Source of the DNA: Albidovulum sp.
Lineage (GTDB): Bacteria > Pseudomonadota > Alphaproteobacteria > Rhodobacterales > Rhodobacteraceae
Length of the DNA: 64,000 nt
Reading direction: 5' to 3'
Assembly: GCA_030837785.1 (NCBI GenBank)
Contig: JAUQYA010000153.1
Location: 6,705 to 70,704 of the forward strand
Under the pieces are notes generated by a model. That model was not told the origin of the DNA. It ran no database searches and saw only the letters and a list, made by a program, of their open reading frames with translations. The position numbers were made by a program, and so were the translations under genes. Positions 9,213 through 17,836 of this stretch are shown here, piece after piece; positions within the stretch are counted from its first letter, which is position 1, and each line of letters starts with the position of its first letter.

Positions 9213-9497
9213 TCAGAGCCCGTCGCCGAAGTCGGCGACTTCGGTCAGGCGCACGGCCAGCTGGCCCGCCTGCTCGCCCTCGAGTTCGGTGAGCTCCCCG
9301 CGCGCGATGAGGCGGTCGCCGACGTAAAGATCGACCGGGTCGCTGACCTTGCGGTCGAGCGGCAGGATCGCATCGCGCCTGAGCCGGAGCAGGTCGCGCA
9401 CCAGGGGCCGGGCACGGCCGACGGAGATCATGATCTCGATCGGAACCTGGGTGAAGGGAGAACCGTTCGCGGTGGCCGTGATGTCCGCATCATCCAT
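9213..9497 (-). CDS. fliN: Flagellar motor switch protein FliN
   Basis: The product has 94 residues, consisting almost entirely of a SpoA/surface-presentation domain. VPIEIMISVGRARPLVRDLL, LKRDAILPLDRKVSDPVDLY-type features and the closing RLTEVADFG match FliN. FliN forms part of the C-ring and, with FliH, docks the ATPase. It overlaps fliH by 8 bp. FliM and FliG, its C-ring partners, are not in this window. Confidence 0.88.
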   Translation of the reverse strand: MDDADITATANGSPFTQVPIEIMISVGRARPLVRDLLRLRRDAILPLDRKVSDPVDLYVGDRLIARGELTELEGEQAGQLAVRLTEVADFGDGL

Positions 9498-10089
9498 GAC
9501 GTCTGTCCTCGTGTTTCTGGATCCGGAAGAAGGCGGAGACGGCGGCCGAGATGGCAGCGATCACCCCGTCGAGGTCGACGCGCGATTCCGTCTCGCCGAG
9601 CCGCAGATGGGCCTGGCCCTCGCCAAGCGAGGGTTCCTCCTCGAAGGCCAGGGGGAAATCCGCTTCGGCAACGAGAAGCCGCTCGATGACGGCGCGGTTC
9701 GCCGGGTTGGAGACGACAATGATCGGTGCGCCGGCCAGTTCCTTCGCCAGCGGGCGGAGGTGGTCGAGCACGACATGCCCGATCGATTCGCGCGCGATCG
9801 CGGGCAGGATCTTGGTCACCATGTCCTGCAGGAGCGGCTCGAGCGTCCTGAGCACATGGCCGTGCGCCTCCTGATAGGTGAAGGAGAGATCCTGGAGGTT
9901 GCGGCCGAGGTCGGCCCTGAGCCGCGCAACCTCGGCATCCTGCGCCGCGACCGCATCGTCCCATCCGGCGCTGTAGCCCTGGTCGTAGGACGCCAGCTGC
10001 GCCTCCTCGTATTCGTCCTGGCCGAGGTCCACCCGCAGGCCCGTCCTGTCAGGGGCGTCGAAGACCTCGAGCTGCAGTCGCCGTGCCAT
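9490..10089 (-). CDS. fliH: Flagellar export regulator FliH-like protein
   Basis: The product has 199 residues using ATG at 10089, which overlaps the fliF stop as TGATG; a GTG one codon upstream is an alternative. The N-terminal half is polar and Q/A/E-rich with coiled-coil character (YDQGYSAGWDDAVAAQDAEV), and the C-terminal half carries the FliH/YscL-like alpha-beta domain (HVVLDHLRPLAKELAGAPII). FliH binds and inhibits the ATPase FliI and tethers it to FliN. The position between fliF and fliN supports the assignment; sequence conservation of this family is low. Confidence 0.75.
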   Translation of the reverse strand: MARRLQLEVFDAPDRTGLRVDLGQDEYEEAQLASYDQGYSAGWDDAVAAQDAEVARLRADLGRNLQDLSFTYQEAHGHVLRTLEPLLQDMVTKILPAIARESIGHVVLDHLRPLAKELAGAPIIVVSNPANRAVIERLLVAEADFPLAFEEEPSLGEGQAHLRLGETESRVDLDGVIAAISAAVSAFFRIQKHEDRRHG

Positions 10090-11687
10090 CACGCCCGCTC
10101 CTCCTCAGGGTCTTCCATCCAGCCGCGCAGGATCTCCGCCGTCTCGTCCTTGCGGTCGGCGATCATGCGGCGGAGCCGTTCGACCGGGTCGGCGGGCTGA
10201 ACGTCATCAGCGCGGCCCGACCGGTCGGCGGCGACAACCGGCAGGCCCGCGGGAATGAAGTCGCGGTCGTCGATCTCGCCGGTCAGCGCGCCGTGGCCGC
10301 CGTCGGGCGCGCCGAGCGCGGGCACCGCGCCGCCCGCCACGCGCCTGCCCCGGGAGCCGAGGATGGGCCGCACGACAAAGAAGCCAAGCGCAAGGCTGAC
10401 CAGCGCCAGCACGGCAAGCTGCACGAGGCTCATGACGTCGAGCCCGAGCCGGTCGAGAAGCGGCAGGCCGGGCCCGTCGCCCAGGGTCTCGATCGGCTTG
10501 AACGACATCGACTTGATCGTGATCACATCGCCACGCGGCTCGTCGTAGCCGACCGCCGCCGCAACGAGGTCGCGCAGCGCCGAAAGCTCCTCCTCGCCGC
10601 GGGGCTCGTCGGTCGTCGTCCCGTCTTCGGCGGTCGTCTTCACCCCGTCGATGAGCACGGCGATGGTGAGCCGCCGGATCGCGCCGGGTGTGCGAAGCAG
10701 TTCGCGCGTCGTCTCGGACACCTCGAAATTCGTCCTTTCGCGGGTCTCGCTGTTCTGGTTTTGCGATGAGGATCCGCTGTCGGCGCCCGCCCCCGTGGGC
10801 AGGTTCGATGCCACCGTCACGTTCCTGGCGCCGCTGTCGCTGGACGAATTCGTGCGTTCCTCGGTATCGGTCGAAATCGCCACGCGCCCTTCGGGGTCGA
10901 ACCTGCGCTCGGTGATCGCCTCTCGCTCCGTCACGGTGTCGACCGCGACCTCGACGACCGCGTTGCCGTAGCCTACGCGCGCCTCCAGCAACCGCTCGAC
11001 ATTTCGCCGCAACACCTCTGCGCGGTCCGTGCCGTCAGCACTCAAAGCCCCGTCGCCGACATCGACGAGCGCCCCCTCGCCGTCGATCACCGAGACATCG
11101 TCGGGCGACATCCCCGCCACGGCGGAGGCGACGAGATACTTCAGGGCCTTGGCATGCGCGGGCGAGAATGCCCCGTTCGCGGTGACGACCGCGACCGAGG
11201 CGGTGGGCCGGGCCTGTGACCGGAGACCCTGCGCCCGCGTGTCCGCGATGTGGACGCGCGCGCTGCGCACCTGCGGCAGGGCGGAGATGGTGCGCGCAAG
11301 CTCTCCCTCCTTGGCGCGCAGATAGGCCGCGTCGAACATCTGCGAGGTCGTGCCGAAACCCGAGAGGCTATCGAGAAGTTCGTAACCCGCGCCGCTGTTG
11401 GAGGGCAGCCCCTCCGCCGCGAGCGACATGCGCAATTCGTCCCGCCGCAACGATTCGACATAGATCGCGGTTCCCCGCACCTCGTAGGAAGCGCCCTGCT
11501 GGTCGAGCGCGGTCAGGACCTCGCCCGCGCGCGCCTGGTCGAGACCGGCGTAGAGAAGCGCCATCGACGGCCGCGTCGCGAGCCTTCCGAGCGCGAGGAC
11601 GGCGGCGAACATCGCAACCGTCGCAAGCACCACGATCATGCGGCGGCGGGGTTCGAGGTTCTGCCAGACGGCTGTCAGGTCTCGCAC
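10089..11687 (-). CDS. fliF: Flagellar MS-ring protein FliF
   Basis: The product has 532 residues. GTG at 11687 is chosen because GGAG lies 8 bases upstream and the family N-terminus follows directly. The first membrane helix is near residues 15-35 (MIVVLATVAMFAAVLALG), then the YscJ/FliF ring-building motifs (LLYAGLDQARAGEVLTALDQ). A Ser/Asn-rich central linker follows, and a second helix near 430-455 (LVQLAVLALVSLALGFFVV) precedes a cytoplasmic tail that normally binds FliG. FliF forms the MS ring in the inner membrane. It heads the fliF-fliH-fliN-fliP operon. Confidence 0.93.
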   Translation of the reverse strand: MRDLTAVWQNLEPRRRMIVVLATVAMFAAVLALGRLATRPSMALLYAGLDQARAGEVLTALDQQGASYEVRGTAIYVESLRRDELRMSLAAEGLPSNSGAGYELLDSLSGFGTTSQMFDAAYLRAKEGELARTISALPQVRSARVHIADTRAQGLRSQARPTASVAVVTANGAFSPAHAKALKYLVASAVAGMSPDDVSVIDGEGALVDVGDGALSADGTDRAEVLRRNVERLLEARVGYGNAVVEVAVDTVTEREAITERRFDPEGRVAISTDTEERTNSSSDSGARNVTVASNLPTGAGADSGSSSQNQNSETRERTNFEVSETTRELLRTPGAIRRLTIAVLIDGVKTTAEDGTTTDEPRGEEELSALRDLVAAAVGYDEPRGDVITIKSMSFKPIETLGDGPGLPLLDRLGLDVMSLVQLAVLALVSLALGFFVVRPILGSRGRRVAGGAVPALGAPDGGHGALTGEIDDRDFIPAGLPVVAADRSGRADDVQPADPVERLRRMIADRKDETAEILRGWMEDPEEERA

Positions 11688-11746
11688 GGCAATTCTCCGG
11701 ATCGTGGGCTTCTGCCCCTCGTCTGCCGGAGATTCGTCGATCGCGA

Positions 11747-11779
11747 TTAACAATCGGTTAGTGTCCGCGGGGCTATACC
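11747..11779 (+). promoter_or_regulatory. CtrA-like box between divergent fliF and fliL, with fliL -10 element
   Basis: TTAA-CAATCGG-TTAG at 11747-11761 matches the CtrA consensus with one mismatch. Ten bases downstream, GCTATACC at 11772-11779 fits the alphaproteobacterial -10 consensus, and fliL starts at 11808. The box is near-symmetric and lies 60 bp from the fliF start, so it may also serve the fliF operon in the opposite direction. Confidence 0.65.
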
Positions 11780-11807
11780 GACGGGGCAACAAGACCGGTG
11801 TGACCCC

Positions 11808-12281
11808 ATGTCCGAGTCCGAAGAGGCTCCGAAGAAGAAGTCCAGGCTGCCCGTGATCCTCGGCATCGTCCTCATGCTCGCGCTCGGGGCCGGCGGGTTC
11901 TACGCGGTCTACGCGGGCCTGATCTTCGGCCAGGCAGAGGATCACGCCGGCGCGGAGGCGCCGCAGGTCGACGCCCTGCCCGACATCGCCTTCGTTCCGA
12001 TCGAGCCGCTGGTCATCTCGCTGGGATCCGGATCGCCGGGCCGCTATCTCCATTTCTCGGCACAGATCGAGGTGGCGAAGGCCTTCGAGCCCGACGTCAT
12101 CCTCCTTCTGCCGCGCGTTGTGGACGTGCTGAACGGCTACCTGCGCGCCGTCGAGGTCGCCGATCTCGAGGATCCGACCGCGCTGGTGCGGTTGCGCGCG
12201 CAGATGCTGCGGCGGGTGCAGATAGTCGCGGGCGAAGGGCGTGTGCGCGACCTTCTCGTGACCGGATTCGTCATCAACTAG
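11808..12281 (+). CDS. fliL: Flagellar basal body-associated protein FliL
   Basis: The product has 157 residues. A short charged N-terminus (SESEEAPKKKSR) precedes one membrane helix (LPVILGIVLMLALGAGGFY). The periplasmic domain starts with FVPIEPLVISLGSGSPGRYL, the common FliL opening, and ends GRVRDLLVTGFVIN. FliL surrounds the stator and stabilises it. A second FliL-like protein is encoded at 22289-22798. It is first gene of a plus-strand operon with motE and motA. Confidence 0.9.
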   Translation: MSESEEAPKKKSRLPVILGIVLMLALGAGGFYAVYAGLIFGQAEDHAGAEAPQVDALPDIAFVPIEPLVISLGSGSPGRYLHFSAQIEVAKAFEPDVILLLPRVVDVLNGYLRAVEVADLEDPTALVRLRAQMLRRVQIVAGEGRVRDLLVTGFVIN

Positions 12282-12289
12282 GAGGCGAG

Positions 12290-12655
12290 ATGGAGCTGAT
12301 TGCCGATATTCTTCTGGGCGCGGGCGCCATTGCGGCGGGAACCTACTGCCTGGTCCTGTCGCGGCGGCTCAAGGCGCTCAACAGGCTCGAAAGCGGCATG
12401 GGCGGAGCGATCGCGGTCCTTTCGGCGCAGGTCGACGACATGACCCGGGCGCTCCAGGCGGCGCAGGGCGCGGCCGGCGATTCGACACGCCTGCTGGGCG
12501 AGACGACCGAACTGGCAGAACGGGCTGCCGCGCGGCTCGAACTGATGCTGGCGACACTCCATGATCTGCCGGAAGAGAGCGACGTCATCCCCCGGCGGAC
12601 GCGTGTTCTGCGCAGACGCGGACGTGGCGATGACCCACTGGAGGACGCGGCATGA
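12290..12655 (+). CDS. Uncharacterised flagellar-cluster membrane protein
   Basis: The product has 121 residues. An N-terminal hydrophobic helix (LIADILLGAGAIAAGTYCLV) is followed by a basic turn and a predicted coiled coil (about 30-95, rich in Leu/Ala/Glu/Gln). It ends in a very basic tail (RRTRVLRRRGRGDD). I do not recognise a named family with certainty. A gene of this type between fliL and motE is usual in Rhodobacterales clusters, so a role near the stator is plausible. It sits 8 bp after fliL and overlaps motE by 4 bp. Confidence 0.6.
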   Translation: MELIADILLGAGAIAAGTYCLVLSRRLKALNRLESGMGGAIAVLSAQVDDMTRALQAAQGAAGDSTRLLGETTELAERAAARLELMLATLHDLPEESDVIPRRTRVLRRRGRGDDPLEDAA

Positions 12656-13257
12656 CCGTGCCCGCCCGTGCCACGCAACCGGCGCGCCGGCCGCGACGCG
12701 GCGGTCAGGGCGCCCTGTTCCTCATCGCGCTTCTTCTCGGCGGTTCCGGAGTGATCCGCCTTGGCCTTGGCGCCGATCTTGCGCTTGCGAAAACGCAGGA
12801 CGCGGCGCCGGAGACAGGGGCTGCGGAGGGGTCCGCTTGCGAGCCTGACGGGGGAGCACTTGCCATGCTCGACGAACTTCGCGCCCGCGAGGAGCGGCTG
12901 AAGCAGCGCGAGGCGGAGGTCGCCGACAGGGCGCAGGCGCTGTCGGTCGCGAAGTCCGAGATCGACGGGCGGCTCGCGGAACTTGTCGCCGCGGAGGAAA
13001 AGCTGTCGGCCACGCTGACGCTCGCCGACGACGCAGCCGACGAGGACGTGGCGCGGCTTGTCACGGTCTACGAGAAGATGAAGCCAAAGGACGCGGCCTC
13101 GCTCTTCGCCGAGATGGACCCGGATTTCGCCGCCGGCTTCGTCGCGAGGATGCGCCCGGACGCAGCGGCGGCGGTGATGGCCGGGCTCGATCCGAAGGAA
13201 GCCTACACGATCAGCGTGGTGCTGGCCGGCCGCAACGCCAACGCGCCCAGGGAATAG
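12652..13257 (+). CDS. motE: Periplasmic motility chaperone MotE
   Basis: The product has 201 residues. One N-terminal hydrophobic segment (LFLIALLLGGSGVIRLGLG) leads to a periplasmic part. A coiled coil (about 75-125, EERLKQREAEVADRAQAL) precedes an MgtE-N-like domain with YEKMKPKDAASLFAEMDPDF and RMRPDAAAAVMAGLDPKEAY. This is the MotE architecture; in rhizobia MotE is a chaperone for the motility protein MotC, and in Cereibacter Fla2 flagella MotE is reported to act with MotK on MotB. It overlaps the preceding gene (ATGA) and lies 77 bp before motA. Confidence 0.8.
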   Translation: MTVPARATQPARRPRRGGQGALFLIALLLGGSGVIRLGLGADLALAKTQDAAPETGAAEGSACEPDGGALAMLDELRAREERLKQREAEVADRAQALSVAKSEIDGRLAELVAAEEKLSATLTLADDAADEDVARLVTVYEKMKPKDAASLFAEMDPDFAAGFVARMRPDAAAAVMAGLDPKEAYTISVVLAGRNANAPRE

Positions 13258-13334
13258 CGCACAGACGGAATCTTAAGATGCGCCTGCAAGTTTGGGGCAG
13301 GGATCAGCGGCGTGGCAGGTGAAGGGACGGATTC

Positions 13335-14204
13335 ATGATCGGCATCATCGGCATCGCGATCATCTTCATCATGGTGTTCGGCGGCTATGTCGCGGCGGGC
13401 GGCAAGCTCGGGATCATCCTGAAGTCGCTCCCGTTCGAACTGATCATGATCGGCGGCGCCGCAGTGGGTGCCTTCGTCCTTTCCAACGACATGGCCTCGA
13501 TCAAGCACACGCTCAAGGACGTGAAGAAGGTCTTCAAGGGTCCGGCCTGGAAACCCGGAGACTACCGGGACCTCCTCTGCCTCCTGTTCGAGCTCATCCG
13601 GCTGGCCAGGCAGAACCCCGTCGCCGTGGAGGAACATATCGAGGCGCCGGAAAGCTCGGCGATCTTCGGCCGCTATCCGAAGATCCAGCACGATCACGCC
13701 GCGGTGGACCTCATCTGCGACACGATGCGCTCGGCGTCGATGAACTACGACGATCCGCACCAGGTCGAGGAGGTGCTGGAAAAGCAGCTCGAGGCCAATC
13801 TCCATCACGCCCTGCATTCGTCCCACGCGCTTCAGACGATCGCCGACGGCCTGCCGGCGCTCGGCATCGTCGCGGCCGTCCTCGGCGTCATCAAGACGAT
13901 GGGATCGATCGACCAGCCGCCCGAGATTCTCGGCAAGATGATCGGCGGCGCGCTTGTCGGAACCTTCCTCGGCGTCTTCCTCGCCTACGGCATCGTCGGA
14001 CCGTTCGCCGCCAAACTCAAGGCGGTCGTCGAGGAGGACAGCCACTTCTACCAGCTCATCCGCGAGGTGCTCGTCGCCAATCTCCACAACCATGCCGCCA
14101 ACATCTGCATCGAGGTGGGCCGCCAGAACACCCCGCACCATATCCGGCCGAGCTACTCGACCCTCGAAGACGCGCTGAAGGCCGTGAAGGCGGAAGCCGC
14201 ATGA
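13335..14204 (+). CDS. motA: Flagellar motor stator protein MotA
   Basis: The product has 289 residues with four membrane segments. It opens MIGIIGIAIIFIMVFGGYVA, and the later GLPALGIVAAVLGVIKTMGS and the VGTFLGVFLAYGIVGPFAAK segments are MotA signatures including the Pro residues needed for coupling. The cytoplasmic loop (about 55-165) would contact FliG. Partner MotB is encoded at 2145. The stop codon overlaps the start of the following large gene (ATGA). Confidence 0.95.
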   Translation: MIGIIGIAIIFIMVFGGYVAAGGKLGIILKSLPFELIMIGGAAVGAFVLSNDMASIKHTLKDVKKVFKGPAWKPGDYRDLLCLLFELIRLARQNPVAVEEHIEAPESSAIFGRYPKIQHDHAAVDLICDTMRSASMNYDDPHQVEEVLEKQLEANLHHALHSSHALQTIADGLPALGIVAAVLGVIKTMGSIDQPPEILGKMIGGALVGTFLGVFLAYGIVGPFAAKLKAVVEEDSHFYQLIREVLVANLHNHAANICIEVGRQNTPHHIRPSYSTLEDALKAVKAEAA

Positions 14205-16948
14205 CGAGGGGCCGGCAGCTGCGGCTGGCGCTTGCGGCACTGGCGAGTTGCGCCGCGGCCACCGGGGCGCTGCACGCGGAGACCGTCCGCATCCGGTCGG
14301 GAGAGCACGGGGGCTTCACCCGGATCGTGGCGGAGCCTGGCCCGACGGACGGCTGGGCGCTCGGCCGGACCGACGGTGGCTACGAACTGCGGCTCGGTGC
14401 CGCCGCCGACTACGATCTCGCCGGAGCGTTCCGGCTGATCGGGCGCGACCGGGTGGCCTCGCTGTCGGCCGGGCCATTGCCCGGATCGCTGGCCATCGGC
14501 CTGGCCTGCGACTGCCATGCGAGCGCCTTCCAGACGCCCGCGGGCGCGCTCGTCATCGACGTGGCGCCGGGTCCGGCGTCGGCCGGTTCGCCGTTCGAGG
14601 CCCGCCTGCCGGCGCCAGCACCCGCCCCGGGCAGGACCGCTTCGGCGCAAGCCGCGACAGCCGCCGCGACGGCAGCGATGACCGCGGCCTGGGAAGGGGG
14701 CGACGAGCCCCCCCAGACGGCAGGGACAAGCGCGGGGCACGATGTCCACGGCCTCGCTGCGGCGGCAACGGCCGATCCGAGGCTCGCGCTCTTCTGGCGG
14801 GGTGTCCGGTTTCCCGATGGCGGCGCGCCCTCACCGGGCCGCGACGCGCCCACGGCAGCGCCTTCCGTCGGTGCCGGTGCCGGACCGGCGGAAAACATCG
14901 CGCCCCCTGACGCCTCGGCAGCCGGCGGTGTGCGCGATGCGGTACCCATGCCCGAAGCCCCGCCTCCGGAGACCGACGCAACGGCAGTGGCGGTGGCACC
15001 GGCAGAGGGCGCCACCGCCCCTCGCCCGCCTGACCGGTTTTCCGGCGAAGGTCCGGCTTCCCGGCAGGACGCCAGGATGCGCGAGGGTCCTGGTGCCGCG
15101 GCCGAGGGGCGGCCGCAAGATCCGCCTGCCAAGGCACTTTCAACGCCCGATGCCCGCGTGACGGAGGCCCAGGCTGAGCTTCTCCAACAACTCAGTCGCG
15201 CGGCCTCGCAAGGGCTCATCGAGATCGAGACGAAACCGCTCCGGCACGAGGATGAAACCGCAACCCGCCCGCAGCCGCCTGGCGCCACGGCCGCCCCGGA
15301 CGCCGGAAGCGCCGATCGGCCGCCCGAGGCGCTGCCCGTCCACGCCGAGACCAGCATCGACCGCGACACTCCGTCTGTCGTCACCCGGTCGCCGGTGACC
15401 GCCGACGGCGGCGCCTGCCTGCCCGATGATGTCGTCGACATCGCCGCCTGGGGCGACGCGCGGCCGCTGGCGATCCAGATCGCCGAACGCCGGGCCGGGC
15501 TCGTGGGCGAATTCGACCGGCCCTCTCCGGAAGCGGTGGCCGCTCTCGCGAAGCTCTATCTCCACTTCGGATTCGGTGCGGAATCCCGCGCCGTGCTGAA
15601 GGCCTTCGCTGTCAAGCCGGAAGACGAGGCCGTGTTGGCCGACATGGGCCGGATTCTCGATGGCGAAGCCCCGGGAGGGGGGGCCGGTTTCGCCGGCATG
15701 ACGGGCTGCGACACGCCGGCCGCCCTCTGGGCCGTCATGTCCCTGCCAAGCCTTCCGCCCGCGACGGATGTCGACACCGGGGCCGTCGCCCGTGCCTTCT
15801 CGGCCCTGCCCGCACATCTGCGCCGCCTTCTTGGCCCCGGCCTCGTGGAGCGGCTGATGTCGGTGGGTGCCGCCAGCGCAGCGCAGTCCGTGCGCAACGC
15901 CATCGCACGCGTGCCCGACGACGGTGGCCGCGGGCTCGACCTGGTCGAGGCGCGGATCGCTCTCGGCTCGGGCGCCCCCGAGGCCGGCGAACGCCGGCTT
16001 GACACGCTTGCCAGGTCGAACGACCTTCTGTCGCCCGAGGCGCTGATCCTCGCGATCCAGTCGCGCCTCGAACGCGGCGAGGCGGTGGATCCCGGCCTCG
16101 CCGACACCGCCGAGGCCCTCGCCTTCGAGCGGCAGGACGGACCGGACGGGCCGCTCCTGACCTCCCTTCACATTCTCGCGCGCGCCTCCACGGGCGAGTT
16201 CGGCAAGGCGTTCGCCGCCTATCGCCACTGGCCCGGCCATCCGCCGGAGTCTGTGCGCGCCGACACGGCCACCCGCCTTTTCGCGATGCTCGCCGGAAAG
16301 GCCGACGACCGGACCTTCCTTACCCTCTATTTCGGTCATGCCGACATGCTCGAAGCATCAGCCCCGGACCTGCTGCTCCGCCTGGACCTGGGCGACAGGC
16401 TCGCCGGCGCGGGCTTTCCCGACGCGTTGCGGCACCTGCTGAAAGGCGAGCCGGGCTACACCGAACGCGGGCGGCGGCTTCTGGCGCGCGCGGCCCTTGA
16501 GGAGTTCCGGCCCGCCGAAGCCCTGGCCCAGATCTCCGGCCTCGCCGGTCCGGAGGCCGAAAGGCTCCGCGCCGAGGCCCTGGTGCTCCAGGGCGACCAC
16601 GGCGCAGCGTCCGCCGGGTTCGGTGCGATCGGCGACGCCGAGCGCGCCGCCCTCGAAGCCTGGCGCGGCGGAGATCTCCGGCGCACTTCCTCAAGCGGAC
16701 CGGCGCCGATCAAGGCCGCACTCCAGGCCCTTGACCGCAGCGCTTTGGCAGCGCGGGCCGCCGGCGAGACCGGCGAAGCTGCGGCCCCGCCGGGCCCGCT
16801 TGCCGCCGGGCGCACCCTGGTCGGGGAAACCAGGGCCGCTCGCGCGGCGATCGAGGCGCTTCTGGCCGCCACACCCACCACGTCTGCGCCCGAGGCCGCC
16901 GCGCCCGGGACCGCCGCCTCGGCCCCGACGAACCCCGGCGACAGGTGA
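14201..16948 (+). CDS. Large secreted flagellar accessory protein, MotK-like
   Basis: The product has 915 residues starting at an ATG that overlaps the motA stop. It has a signal peptide (LRLALAALASCAAATGALHA), a beta-rich AMIN-like N-terminal part (about 28-130, VRIRSGEHGGFTRIV), a long Ala/Pro/Gly-rich low-complexity linker (about 140-400), then an alpha-helical C-terminal half with helical-repeat character resembling TPR or Sel1 repeats. Position after motA and architecture resemble MotK, a periplasmic protein reported as essential for rotation of Fla2 flagella in Cereibacter sphaeroides. That identity is an inference; no catalytic motif is visible. Confidence 0.6.
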   Translation: MTRGRQLRLALAALASCAAATGALHAETVRIRSGEHGGFTRIVAEPGPTDGWALGRTDGGYELRLGAAADYDLAGAFRLIGRDRVASLSAGPLPGSLAIGLACDCHASAFQTPAGALVIDVAPGPASAGSPFEARLPAPAPAPGRTASAQAATAAATAAMTAAWEGGDEPPQTAGTSAGHDVHGLAAAATADPRLALFWRGVRFPDGGAPSPGRDAPTAAPSVGAGAGPAENIAPPDASAAGGVRDAVPMPEAPPPETDATAVAVAPAEGATAPRPPDRFSGEGPASRQDARMREGPGAAAEGRPQDPPAKALSTPDARVTEAQAELLQQLSRAASQGLIEIETKPLRHEDETATRPQPPGATAAPDAGSADRPPEALPVHAETSIDRDTPSVVTRSPVTADGGACLPDDVVDIAAWGDARPLAIQIAERRAGLVGEFDRPSPEAVAALAKLYLHFGFGAESRAVLKAFAVKPEDEAVLADMGRILDGEAPGGGAGFAGMTGCDTPAALWAVMSLPSLPPATDVDTGAVARAFSALPAHLRRLLGPGLVERLMSVGAASAAQSVRNAIARVPDDGGRGLDLVEARIALGSGAPEAGERRLDTLARSNDLLSPEALILAIQSRLERGEAVDPGLADTAEALAFERQDGPDGPLLTSLHILARASTGEFGKAFAAYRHWPGHPPESVRADTATRLFAMLAGKADDRTFLTLYFGHADMLEASAPDLLLRLDLGDRLAGAGFPDALRHLLKGEPGYTERGRRLLARAALEEFRPAEALAQISGLAGPEAERLRAEALVLQGDHGAASAGFGAIGDAERAALEAWRGGDLRRTSSSGPAPIKAALQALDRSALAARAAGETGEAAAPPGPLAAGRTLVGETRAARAAIEALLAATPTTSAPEAAAPGTAASAPTNPGDR

Positions 16949-17038
16949 TACCCACGCCGGCCCCTTCGACGGTTACCGAATCTCAATACCGGCCGGCTAG
17001 CGTGACGTTGAAGCAAGAACTGCTTTCCGGGGATCAGA

Positions 17039-17836
17039 ATGATACGCCTGCCCAACCTTCCCGCCGGCCCGGCGTGGCTGGCATCCATCCTGGCCGCGCT
17101 CGTTGCCCTGCCAGCGATGCCCGGCGCCGGCAGTGCCCGGACCACGCCGGACGCTTCCATCATCTGTGATCAGGTTGCCATCGAGGCATCCCGCCGCACC
17201 GGTGTTCCGTTGTCGGTGCTCAAGGCCATCTCGCTCACCGAGACCGGCCGCAAACGCGGCGGCGCCTTCCGCCCCTGGCCCTGGACCGTGAACATGGAGG
17301 GCGAAGGCCACTGGTTCGACAGCGAGGATGCGGCCCGCGCCTATGTCTACGCGGAATACAAGCGCGGTGCCCGCAGTTTCGATGTCGGCTGCTTCCAGAT
17401 CAACTACAAATGGCACGGCCAGGCATTCCGGTCGATCGAGGAAATGTTCGATCCGCTCGCCAACGCGCTCTATGCCGCCCGCTTCCTGCAAGGCCTGCAC
17501 GCCGAACAGGGCGATTGGGGGCGCGCGGCAGGGGCATATCATTCGCGCACACCGGAATTCGCCGACCGCTACCAGGCCCGGTTCGAACGCCTGCGCGCCG
17601 GCCTCTCCACCGAGCCCGGGCAGGAGATTCCGGAGATTCCCGACATCGTGGCGGCCGCAAACGATGGCGCCGAGGCCGAGGCACTGCCGGCCGTCGTCCG
17701 GGTCAACCGCTATCCGCTCCTGCAGACCGGCGGGGCAGCCGGGCTTGGCTCGCTGGTGCCGCTCGGCTCCGGCGGCATGGGCAGCCTCTTCCCGCCCCCT
17801 TCCGCCGCAACCCCGGACGCGACCGGGGTGAACTGA
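17039..17836 (+). CDS. sltF: Flagellum-specific soluble lytic transglycosylase SltF
   Basis: The product has 265 residues. A hydrophobic export signal (about 11-34) precedes an SLT-type lysozyme-like domain. The catalytic Glu is Glu68 in LKAISLTETGRK, and the AYVYAEYKRGARSFDVGCFQ and YAARFLQGLHAEQGDWGRAA segments are typical of lytic transglycosylases. The C-terminal 60 residues are Pro/Gly/Ala-rich. SltF opens the peptidoglycan for the rod. This fits with the FlgJ homologue here lacking a muramidase domain. The stop codon overlaps the flhA start. Confidence 0.82.
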   Translation: MIRLPNLPAGPAWLASILAALVALPAMPGAGSARTTPDASIICDQVAIEASRRTGVPLSVLKAISLTETGRKRGGAFRPWPWTVNMEGEGHWFDSEDAARAYVYAEYKRGARSFDVGCFQINYKWHGQAFRSIEEMFDPLANALYAARFLQGLHAEQGDWGRAAGAYHSRTPEFADRYQARFERLRAGLSTEPGQEIPEIPDIVAAANDGAEAEALPAVVRVNRYPLLQTGGAAGLGSLVPLGSGGMGSLFPPPSAATPDATGVN

